Part shown: in pieces, positions 52,240 to 62,677 of the stretch
Numbering within the stretch: the stretch's first letter is position 1
How the letters are laid out: each line of letters starts with the position of its first letter
Assembly: GCF_051401765.1 (NCBI RefSeq)
Contig: NW_027480438.1
Location: forward strand, 806,001 to 870,000
Length of the DNA stretch: 64,000 nucleotides
Direction of reading: 5' to 3'
DNA from: Calliopsis andreniformis
Lineage: Eukaryota; Arthropoda; Insecta; Hymenoptera; Andrenidae
Notes under the pieces: generated by a model
The model's database searches: none
Told to the model about the DNA's origin: nothing
Seen by the model: the letters and a program-made list of their open reading frames with translations, nothing else
Translations under genes and position numbers: made by a program

Positions 52240-53930
52240 CAATACTCAATAGAATATCCTGAATTCTCAGGATTCTATACTCAATCCTCAATCCTCAATC
52301 TTCAATCATCAATATTCAATCTTCAATCCTCAATCCTCAATCCTCAATCCTCAATCCCCAATCATCAATCCTCAATCTTCAATACTCAATCCTCAATCCC
52401 CAATCCTCAATCCTCAATACTCAACCATCAATCCTCAATTCCCAATGCTCAATAGAATATCCTGAATTCTCAGGATTCTATACTCAAACCTCAATCCTCA
52501 GCCCTGAGCCCTCATTCACAATCCTCAATCCTCAATCCTCAATCCTCAATCCTCAATCCTCATTCTTCAATCCTCAATACCCAATCCTCAATCTTCAATC
52601 CTCAATCCTCAATCCTCAATTCTCAATCCTCAATCCTCAATCCTCAGTCCTCGAACCTCAATTCTGAATCCGCTTTCCTGAATCCTCAATCTTCAGCCCT
52701 CAGTAATCAACAGTCATTTGTCAATCCTCAATCCTCAATAGAATAGCCTCAATTCAGAGTTTTCAATACTCAATACTCAATCTGCAATCTTCAAACCTCT
52801 ATCCACAATCATCAATCCTCATCACTCAACCCTCAACACTCAGTCCTCAATGCTCAATCCTCAATCCTCAATTCTCAATCTTCAATCCTCAATACTGAAT
52901 CTTCAATCCTCAATCCTCAATCCTCAATACTCAATCCTCAATTCTCAATCTTCAACACTCAGTCCCCAATCCTCAATCTTCAATCCTCAATACTCAATCC
53001 TCAATCCTCAATCCTCACTCTTCAATCCTCAATCTTCAGACCTCAAACATCAATACTCAACCCTCAGTCCTCGTCCTCAATCCACAACCCTCTATCCTCG
53101 ATCTTCAATCTTCAATCATCAATATTCAATATTCAATCCTCAATCCTCAATCCTCAATACTCAATCCTCAATCCTCAATGTTCAATCCTGAATACCCAAT
53201 CCTCAATCTGTAATCCTCAATCCTCAATCCTCAATCCGCAATCCTCAATCTTCAATCCTCAATACTCAACCTTCAATCCTCAATCTTCAATCCTCAATCC
53301 TCAATCCTCAATCCTCAATCATCAATCTTCAATCCTCAATACTCAATCTTCAATCCTCTATCCTCAATCCTCAATCCTCAATCCCCAATCCTCAATACTC
53401 AACCGTCAACCTTCAATCCTCAATACTCAATCTTCAATCCTCAATCCTCAATCCTCAATCCTCAATCCTCATTCTTCAATCCTCAATACCCAATCCTCAA
53501 TCTTCAATCCTCAATCCTCAATCTTCAATCCTCAATACTCAATCTTCAATCCTCAATCTTCAATCCTCAATCCTCAATCCTCAATCCCCAATCATCAATC
53601 TTCAATCCTCAATACTCAATCTTCAGTCCTCAATCCTCAATCCTCAATCCTCAATCCTCAATCCTCAATCCTCAATCCTCATTCTTCAATCCTCAATACC
53701 CAATCCTCAATCTTCAATCCTCAATCCTCAATCCTCAATTCTCAATCCTCAACCCTCAGTCCTCAGTCCTCTAACGTCAATCCTCAACACTCAGCCCTCA
53801 TCCCCAATCCTTAGTTCTCAATCCTCAATCCTCAATTTTCAATCCTCAATACTCAATCTTCAACCCTCAATCCTCATTCCTCAAACCTCAATCCCAAATC
53901 CTCGATCCTGAATCCTCAATCTTCAGCTCT
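52240..53930. repeat. Array block 14: return of B boxes, diverse monomers
   Basis: B doublet at 52249/52452, one A1 core at 52715 with the changed reading CATTTGTC, then about 1.1 kb (52,850-53,930) without A or B boxes. That tail holds ordinary monomers with repeated TCAATCT, TCAATAC and TCATTCT variants. No other feature seen in it. Confidence 0.85.
52249..52481. repeat. B doublet, 203-bp spacing
   Basis: Two reference-type B boxes at 52249 and 52452, like the 18587/18790 doublet (both members with loop ATTC). Confidence 0.92.
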
Positions 53931-53936
53931 CAGTCC

Positions 53937-54076
53937 TCAAAAATCAATTGTCAATCCTTAATCCTCAATAGAATATCCTCAATTCACAGATTTCAATACT
54001 CAATCCCCATTCTTCAATCTTCAAATCTCAATCCACAAACATCAGTTCTCGTCACTCAACCATCAACACTCAGTCC
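53937..54076. repeat. A box, subtype A8
   Basis: Marked by AAAAATCAATTGTC and by AATCCCCATTC in the middle. Three copies, cores 53945, 56429 and 58835, all in the right-hand domain and each followed about 370 bp later by an A/B bridge box. Confidence 0.87.
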
Positions 54077-54314
54077 TCAATCTTCAATCCTCATTCCTCA
54101 ATCCTCAATATTCAATCCTCAATACTCAATCCTCAATACTCAATCCACAATTCACAATCCTCAGTACTCAATCCACAATCGCCAATCCTTAATCCCCAAT
54201 CCTCAATCTTCAATCCTCAATCCTCAATCCTCAATGCTCAATCCGCAATATTCAACACACAACCCTCAACCATCAATCCTCAATACTCAACCATCATTCC
54301 ACAGTTCTCAATAC

Positions 54315-54426
54315 TCAATAGAATATCCTGAATTCTCATGGTGCAATACCCAATCCACAAAATTCAATAATCAAATCTCAGTCCTCAAACATCAATTCTC
54401 AACACTCAATCCTCAATACTCAGTCC
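54315..54426. repeat. A/B bridge box, copy 1
   Basis: Sixteen heptamers (112 bp) that begin like a B box (TCAATAG, AATATCC, TGAATTC) but continue like an A10 box (CCAATCC, then TCAAATC, then TCAATTC at matching places). The B palindrome is broken because the fourth monomer is TCATGGT, not TCAGGAT. It aligns monomer by monomer with the A10 box at core 54575. Confidence 0.85.
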
Positions 54427-55061
54427 TCTGTCTTCAATCCTCCATCCTCAATCCTCAATCGTCAAGCGTCAATCCTCAATTCTCAATCCTCAACCCTCAA
54501 TCCTCAGTCCTCAAACCTCAATCCGGAATCCTCAATCCTGAATCCTCAAACTTCAGCCGTCGGTCCACAACAATCAATTGTCAATTCTCAATCCTCAATA
54601 GAATATCCTCAAATCACAGTTTTCAGTACCCAATCCCCATTCTTCAATCTTCAAATCTCAATCCACAAACATCAATTCTCATCACTCAGCCCTCAACACT
54701 CAGTCATCAATCTTCAATCCTCAATTCTCAATCCTCAATCTTCAATCCTCAATACTCAATCTTCAATCCTCAATCCTCAATTCTCAATCTTCAATACTCA
54801 ACCCTCAATCCTCAATCCACAATCCTCAATCCTCAATCCTCATTCTTCAATAATCAATACCCAATCCTCAATCTTCAATCCTGAATCCTCAATCCTCAAT
54901 CCTCAATTCTCAATCCTCAATCCTCTATCCTCAGACCTCAAACATCAATACTCAAACCTCAGTCCTCGTCCTCAATCTACAACACTCAATTCACATTCCT
55001 CAATCTTCAATCCTCATTCCTCAATCCTCAATCCTCAATCCTCAGTCCTCAAACCTCAATG

Positions 55062-56066
55062 CTGAATCCTCAATCCTGAATCCTCAATCTTCAGACCTCA
55101 GTCATCAACAATCAGTTGTCAATCCTCAATCCTCCATAGAATATCCTCAATTCATAGTTTTCAATACTCTATACTCAATCTGCAATCTTCATACCTCTGT
55201 CCACAAACAACAATTCCCATTACTCAACCCTCAACACTCAGTCCTCAATGTTCAATCCTCAATCCTCAATCCTCAATCCTCAATCGTCAATCTTCAATCC
55301 TCAATACACAATCTCCGATCCTCAATCCTCAATCCTCAATCCTCAATCCTCATTCTTCAATCCTCAATACCCAATCCTCAATCTTCAATCCTCAATCCTC
55401 AATCCTAAATCATCAATCCTCAATCCTCATTCATCAATCCTCAATACCCAATCCTCAATCTTCAATCCTCAATCCTCAATCCTCAATCTTCAATCTTCAA
55501 TACTCAATCCTCAACCGTCAATCCTCGGTCCTCAAACCTCAATTCTGAATACTCAATTCTGAATCCTCAATCCTGAATCCTCAATCTTCAGACCTCAGTC
55601 ATCAACAATCAGTTGTCAATCCTCAATCCTCCATAGAATATCCTCAATTCATAGTTTTCAATACTCTATACTCAATCTGCAATCTTCATACCTCTGTCCA
55701 CAAACAACAATTCCCATTACTCAACCCTCAACACTCAGTCCTCAATGTTCAATCCTCAATCCTCAATCCTCAATCCTCAATCGTCAATCTTCAATCCTCA
55801 ATACACAATCTCCGATCCTCAATCCTCAATCCTCAATCCTCAATCCTCATTCTTCAATCCTCAATACCCAATCCTCAATCTTCAATCCTCAATCCTCAAT
55901 CCTAAATCATCAATCCTCAATCCTCATTCATCAATCCTCAATACCCAATCCTCAATCTTCAATCCTCAATCCTCAATCCTCAATCTTCAATCTTCAATAC
56001 TCAATCCTCAACCGTCAATCCTCGGTCCTCAAACCTCAATTCTGAATACTCAATTCTGAATCCTCA
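55062..56066. repeat. 497-bp tandem duplication, copies apparently identical
   Basis: The 497 bp from 55,062 (71 monomers exactly) are followed directly by a second copy from 55,559. I saw no difference over the parts I compared base by base, including rare shared variants such as CTCCGATCC and CTTCATACC. The next copies of this module, at 58016 and 59996, lack those two variants, so this pair is the youngest duplication I can identify. A third A box follows at the same 497-bp step (core 56107), but it is of subtype A11. Confidence 0.93.
55105..55244. repeat. A box, subtype A9
   Basis: Marked by CCATAGAATATCC, by CATAGTTTTCAATACTC and by CTCTGTCC. Five copies, cores 55113, 55610, 58016, 59996 and 61869, all right of 55 kb. 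It shares the 15th-17th monomers of A2 and is probably derived from it. Confidence 0.87.
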
Positions 56067-56798
56067 TTCCTGAATCCTCAATCTTCAGCTCTCAGTCATC
56101 AACAATCAGTTGTCAATCCTAAATCCTCAATATAATATCCTCAATTCACAGTTTTCAATACTCAATACTCAATCTGCAATCTTCAAACCTCTATCCACAA
56201 TCATCAATTCTCATCACTCAACCCTCAACACTCAGTCCTCAATCCTCAATCCTCAATCCTCAATTCTCAATCTTCAATCCTGAATACTGAATCTTCAATC
56301 CACAATCCTCAATCCTCAGTACTCAATCCTCAATACTCAATCTTCAACCCTCAATCCTCATTCCTCAAACCTCAATCCCAAATCGTCGACCCTGAATCCT
56401 CAATCTTCAGCTCTCAGTCCTCAAAAATCAATTGTCAATCCTTAATCCTCAATAGAATATCCTCAATTCACAGATTTCAATACTCAATCCCCATTCTTCA
56501 ATCTTCAAATCTCAATCCACAAACATCAGTTCTCGTCACTCAACCATCAACACTCAGTCCTCAATCTTCAATCCTCATTCCTCAATCCTCAATATTCAAT
56601 CCTCAATACTCAATCCTCAATACTCAATCCACAATTCACAATCCTCAGTACTCAATCCACAATCGCCAATCCTTAATCCCCAATCCTCAATCTTCAATCC
56701 TCAATCCTCAATCCTCAATGCTCAATCCGCAATATTCAACACACAACCCTCAACCATCAATCCTCAATACTCAACCATCATTCCACAGTTCTCAATAC

Positions 56799-56910
56799 TC
56801 AATAGAATATCCTGAATTCTCATGGTGCAATACCCAATCCACAAAATTCAATAATCAAATCTCAGTCCTCAAACATCAATTCTCAACACTCAATCCTCAA
56901 TACTCAGTCC
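56799..56910. repeat. A/B bridge box, copy 2
   Basis: Same 16 monomers as the copy at 54,315, 2,484 bp on. After it the sequence follows a different path from 57,000 onward, so the module was joined to new neighbours. Confidence 0.85.
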
Positions 56911-59204
56911 TCTGTCTTCAATCCTCCATCCTCAATCCTCAATCGTCAAGCGTCAATCCTCAATTCTCAATCCTCAACCCTCAATCCTCAGTCCTCAAAC
57001 CTCAATCCTCAACCCTCAGACCTCATCCTCAATCTTCAATCCTCAATCCTCAATCCTCAATCCCCAATCCTCAATCTTCAATCCTCAATACTCAATCTTC
57101 AATCCTCAATCCTCAATCCTCAATCCTCAATCCTCAATCTTCAATCCTCAATACCCAATCCTCAATCTTCAATCGTCAATCCTCAATCCTCAATTCTCAA
57201 TCCTCAACCCTCAGTCCTCAGTCCTCAAACCTCAACCCTCAACCCTCAGACCTCATCCTCAATCTTCAATCCTCAATCCTCAATCCTCAATCCTCAATCC
57301 TCAAACTTCAATCCTCAATGCTCAATCTTCAATCCTCAATCCTCAATTCTCAATCCTCAACCCTCAATCCTCAATCCTCAATCCTCAATCCTCAATCCAG
57401 AATACCCAATCTTCAATCCTCAATCCTCAATCCTCAAACCTCAATTCTCAATCCTCAACCCTCAATCCCCAGTCCTCGAACTTCAATTCTGAATCCGCAT
57501 TCCTGAATCCTCAATCTTCATCCCTCAGTCATCAACAATCAGTTGTCAATCCTCAATCCTCAATAGAATATCCTCAATTCACAGTTTTCAATACTCAATA
57601 CTCAATCTGCAATTTTCAAACTTCTATCCACAATCATCAATTCTCATCACTCAACCCTCAACACTCAGTCCTCAATGCTCAATACTCAATCCTCAATCCT
57701 CAATCTTCAATCCTCAATACTGAATCTTCAATCCTTAACCCTCAATACTCAATCCTCAATCCTCAATCTTCAACAATCAGTCCCCAATCCTCAATCTTCA
57801 ATCCTCAATACTCAATCCTCAATCCTCAATCCTCAATCCTCAATCCTCAATCCTCATTCTTCAATCCTCAATACCCAATCCTCAATCTTCAATCCTCAAT
57901 CCTCAATCTTCAATCCTCATTCCTCAATCCTCAATCCTCAATCCTCAGTCCTCAAACCTCAATGCTGAATCCTCAATCCTGAATCCTCAATCTTCAGACC
58001 TCAGTCATCAACAATCAGTTGTCAATCCTCAATCCTCCATAGAATATCCTCAATTCATAGTTTTCAATACTCTATACTCAATCTGCAATCTTCAAACCTC
58101 TGTCCACAAACAACAATTCCCATTACTCAACCCTCAACACTCAGTCCTCAATGTTCAATCCTCAATCCTCAATCCTCAATCCTCAATCGTCAATCTTCAA
58201 TCCTCAATACACAATCTTCGATCCTCAATCCTCAATCCTCAATCCTCAATCCTCATTCTTCAATCCTCAATACCCAATCCTCAATCTTCAATCCTCAATC
58301 CTCAATCCTAAATCATCAATCCTCAATCCTCATTCATCAATCCTCAATACCCAATCCTCAATCTTCAATCCTCAATCCTCAATCCTCAATCTTCAATCTT
58401 CAATACTCAATCCTCAACCGTCAATCCTCGGTCCTCAAACCTCAATTCTGAATACTCAATTCTGAATCCTCATTCCTGAATCCTCAATCTTCAGCTCTCA
58501 GTCATCAACAATCAGTTGTCAATCCTAAATCCTCAATAGAATATCCTCAATTCACAGTTTTCAATACTCAATACTCAATCTGCAATCTTCAAACCTCTAT
58601 CCACAATCATCAATTCTCATCACTCAACCCTCAACACTCAGTCCTCAATCCTCAATCCTCAATCCTCAATTCTCAATCTTCAATCCTCAATACTGAATCT
58701 TCAATCCACAATCCTCAATCCTCAATACTCAATCCTCAACACTCAATCTTCAACCCTCAATCCTCATTCCTCAAACCTCAATCCCAAATCCTCGATCCTG
58801 AATCCTCAATCTTCAGCTCTCAGTCCTCAAAAATCAATTGTCAATCCTTAATCCTCAATAGAATATCCTCAATTCACAGATTTCAATACTCAATCCCCAT
58901 TCTTCAATCTTCAAATCTCAATCCACAAACATCAGTTCTCGTCACTCAACCATCAACACTCAGTCCTCAATCTTCAATCCTCATTCCTCAATCCTCAATA
59001 TTCAATCCTCAATACTAAATCCTCAATACTCAATCCACAATTCACAATCCTCAGTACTCAATCCACAATCGCCAATCCTTAATCCCCAATCCTCAATCTT
59101 CAATCCTCAATCCTCAATCCTCAATGCACAATCCGCAATATTCAACACACAACCCTCAACCATCAATCCTCAATACTCAACCATCATTCCACAGTTCTCA
59201 ATAC

Positions 59205-59316
59205 TCAATAGAATATCCTGAATTCTCATGGTGCAATACCCAATCCACAAAATTCAATAATCAAATCTCAGTCCTCAAACATCAATTCGCAACACTCAAT
59301 CCTCAATACTCAGTCC
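59205..59316. repeat. A/B bridge box, copy 3
   Basis: Same 16 monomers, 4,890 bp after copy 1, with one visible change (TCAATTCGCAACAC for TCAATTCTCAACAC). It is followed by an A10 box, as copy 1 is. Confidence 0.85.
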
Positions 59317-59456
59317 TCTGTCTTCAATCCTCCATCCTCAATCCTCAATCGTCAAGCGTCAATCCTCAATTCTCAATCCTCAACCCTCAATCCTCAGTCC
59401 TCAAACCTCAATCCGGAATCCTCAATCCTGAATCCTCAATCTTCAGCCGTCGGTCC

Positions 59457-59596
59457 ACAACAATCAACTGTCAATTCTCAATCCTCAATAGAATATCCTC
59501 AAATCACAGTTTTCAATACCCAATCCCCATTCTTCAATCTTCAAATCTCAATCCACAAACATCAATTCTCATCACTCAACCCTCAACACTCTGTCA
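59457..59596. repeat. A box, subtype A10
   Basis: Marked by CCGTCGGTCCACAACAATC, by CAATTGTC or CAACTGTC in the core and by AATCCCCATTC. Three copies, cores 54575, 59465 and 61338. Its 11th-16th monomers align one to one with the bridge boxes. Confidence 0.86.
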
Positions 59597-60963
59597 TCAA
59601 TCTTCAATCCTCAATTCTCAATCCTCAATCTTCAATCCTCAATACTCAATCTTCAATCCTCAATCCTCAATTCTCAATCTTCAATACTCAACCCTCAATC
59701 CTCAATCCACAATCCTCAATCCTCAATCCTCATTCTTCAATAATCAATACCCAATCCTCAATCTTCAATCCTGAATCCTCAATCCTCAATTCTCAATCCT
59801 CAATCCTCTATCCTCAGACCTCAAACATCAATACTCAAACCTCAGTCCTCGTCCTCAATCTACAACCCTCAATCCACATTCCTCAATCTTCAATCCTCAT
59901 TCCTCAATCCTCAATCCTCAATCCTCAGTCCTCAAACCTCAATGCTGAATCCTCAATCCTGAATCCTCAATCTTCAGACCTCAGTCATCAACAATCAGTT
60001 GTCAATCCTCAATCCTCCATAGAATATCCTCAATTCATAGTTTTCAATACTCTATACTCAATCTGCAATCTTCAAACCTCTGTCCACAAACAACAATTCC
60101 CATTACTCAACCCTCAACACTCAGTCCTCAATGTTCAATCCTCAATCCTCAATCCTCAATCCTCAATCGTCAATCTTCAATCCTCAATACACAATCTTCG
60201 ATCCTCAATCCTCAATCCTCAATCCTCAATCCTCATTCTTCAATCCTCAATACCCAATCCTCAATCTTCAATTCTCAATCCTCAATCCTAAATCATCAAT
60301 CCTCAATCCTCATTCATCAATCCTCAATACCCAATCCTCAATCTTCAATCCTCAATCCTCAATCCTCAATCTTCAATCTTCAATACTCAATCCTCAACCG
60401 TCAATCCTCGGTCCTCAAACCTCAATTCTGAATACTCAATTCTGAATCCTCATTCCTGAATCCTCAATCTTCAGCTCTCAGTCATCAACAATCAGTTGTC
60501 AATCCTAAATCCTCAATAGAATATCCTCAATTCACAGTTTTCAATACTCAATACTCAATCTGCAATCTTCAAACCTCTATCCACAATCATCAATTCTCAT
60601 CACTCAACCCTCAACACTCAGTCCTCAATCCTCAATCCTCAATCCTCAATTCTCAATCTTCAATCCTCAATACTGAATCTTCAATCCACAATCCTCAATC
60701 CTCAATACTCAATCCTCAATCCTCAATCTTCAATCCTCAGTCCCCAATCCTCAATCTTCAATCCTCAATACTCAATCCTCAATCCTCAATCCTCAATCCT
60801 CAACCCTAAATCCTGAATACTCAATCTTCAATCCTAAATCCTCAATCCTCAATCCTCAATCCTCAATCCTCAATCATCAATCCTCAATCTTCAATACTCA
60901 ATCCTCAAGCCTCAATCCTCAATCCTCAATACTCAACCATCAATCCTCAATTCTCAATACTCA

Positions 60964-60993
60964 ATAGAATATCCTGAATTCTCAGGGATCTAT
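60964..60993. repeat. B box, degenerate right arm
   Basis: Right arm TCAGGGATCTAT gives one T:G pair and one mismatch. It shares this form with 62648, so both come from one source. Confidence 0.88.
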
Positions 60994-62647
60994 ACTCAAA
61001 CCTCAATCCTCAACCCTGAGCCCTCATTCACAATCCTCAATCCTCAATCCTCAATCCTCAATTCTCAATCCTCAATCCTCAGCCCTCAGTCCTCAAACCT
61101 CAATCCTCAACCCTCAGCCCACATCCTCAATCTTCAATCCTCAATCCTCAATTCTCAATCCCCAATCCTCAATCTTCAATCCTCAATACTCTTTCTTCAA
61201 TCCTCAATCCTCAATCCTCAATCGTCAAGCGTCAATCCTCAATTCTCAATCCTCAACCCTCAATCCTCAGTCCTCAAACCTCAATCCGGAATCCTCAATC
61301 CTGAATCCTCAATCTTCAGCCGTCGGTCCACAACAATCAATTGTCAATTCTCAATCCTCAATAGAATATCCTCAAATCACAGTTTTCAATACCCAATCCC
61401 CATTCTTCAAACTTCAAATCTCAATCCACAAACATCAATTCTCATCACTCAACCCTCAACACTCTGTCATCAATCTTCAATCCTCAATTCTCAATCCTCA
61501 ATCTTCAATCCTCAATACTCAATCTTCAATCCTCAATCCTCAATTCTCAATCTTCAATACTCAACCCTCAATCCTCAATCCACAATCCTCAATCCTCAAT
61601 CCTCATTCTTCAATACTCAATACCCAACCCTCAATCTTCAATCCTGAATCCTCAATCCTCAATTCTCAATCCTCAATCCTCTATCCTCAGACCTCAAACA
61701 TCAATACTCAAACCTCAGTCCTCGTCCTCAATCTACAACCCTCAATCCACATTCCTCAATCTTCAATCCTCATTCCTCAATCCTTAATCCTCAATCCTCA
61801 GTCCTCAAACCTCAATGCTGAATCCTCAATCCTGAATCCTCAATCTTCAGACCTCAGTCATCAACAATCAGTTGTCAATCCTCAATCCTCCATAGAATAT
61901 CCTCAATTCATAGTTTTCAATACTCTATACTCAATCTGCAATCTTCAAACCTCTGTCCACAAACAACAATTCCCATTACTCAACCCTCAACACTCAGTCC
62001 TCAATGTTCAATCCTCAATCCTCAATCCTCAATCCTCAATCGTCAATCTTCAATCCTCAATACACAATCTTCGATCCTCAATCCTCAATCCTCAATCCTC
62101 AATCCTCATTCTTCAATCCTCAATACCCAATCCTCAATCTTCAACTCTCAATCCTCAATCCTAAATCATCAATCCTCAATCCTCATTCATCAATCCTCAA
62201 TACCCAATCCTCAATCTTCAATCCTCAATCCTCAATCCTCAATCTTCAATCTTCAAACCTCTATCCACAATCATCAATTCTCATCACTCAACCCTCAACA
62301 CTCAGTCCTCAATCCTCAATCCTCAATCCTCAATTCTCAATCTTCAATCCTCAATACTGAATCTTCAATCCACAATCCTCAATCCTCAATACTCAATCCT
62401 CAATCCTCAATCTTCAATCCTCAGTCCCCAATCCTCAATCTTCAATCCTCAATACTCAATCCTCAATCCTCAATCCTCAATCCTCAACCCTCAATCCTGA
62501 ATACTCAATCTTCAATCCTAAATCCTCAATCCTCAATCCTCAATCCTCAATCCTCAATCATCAATCCTCAATCTTCAATACTCAATCCTCAAGCCTCAAT
62601 CCTCAATCCTCAATACTCAACCATCAATCCTCAATTCTCAATACTCA

Positions 62648-62677
62648 ATAGAATATCCTGAATTCTCAGGGATCTAT
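62648..62677. repeat. B box, degenerate right arm
   Basis: Same right arm as at 60964, 1,684 bp earlier. Confidence 0.88.

Larger units (their letters stand above)
45140..52240. repeat. Array block 13: A-rich, B-free stretch
   Basis: Twelve A-box cores (45255, 45913, 46311, 46703, 47403, 48130, 49024, 49437, 49982, 50402, 51274, 51778) and no B box. Counting the adjoining end of copy 2, no B box occurs from 42,725 to 52,248. At about 47,035 the lead-in of a B box joins the sequence that normally lies beyond it, removing the B box (see findings). The end of the block (50.5-52.1 kb) repeats the block 2/4 module order. Confidence 0.9.
53930..60500. repeat. Array block 15: right-hand domain with its own subfamilies
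   Basis: A-box cores 53945, 54575, 55113, 55610, 56107, 56429, 57540, 58016, 58513, 58835, 59465, 59996 and 60493. Subtypes A8, A9 and A10 occur only to the right of 53.9 kb. The module starting with an A8 box is present three times (53945, 56429, 58835), each followed by an A/B bridge box. The stretches 54.2-54.9 and 59.1-59.8 kb are near-identical at an offset of 4,890 bp. No ordinary B box is present. Confidence 0.9.
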
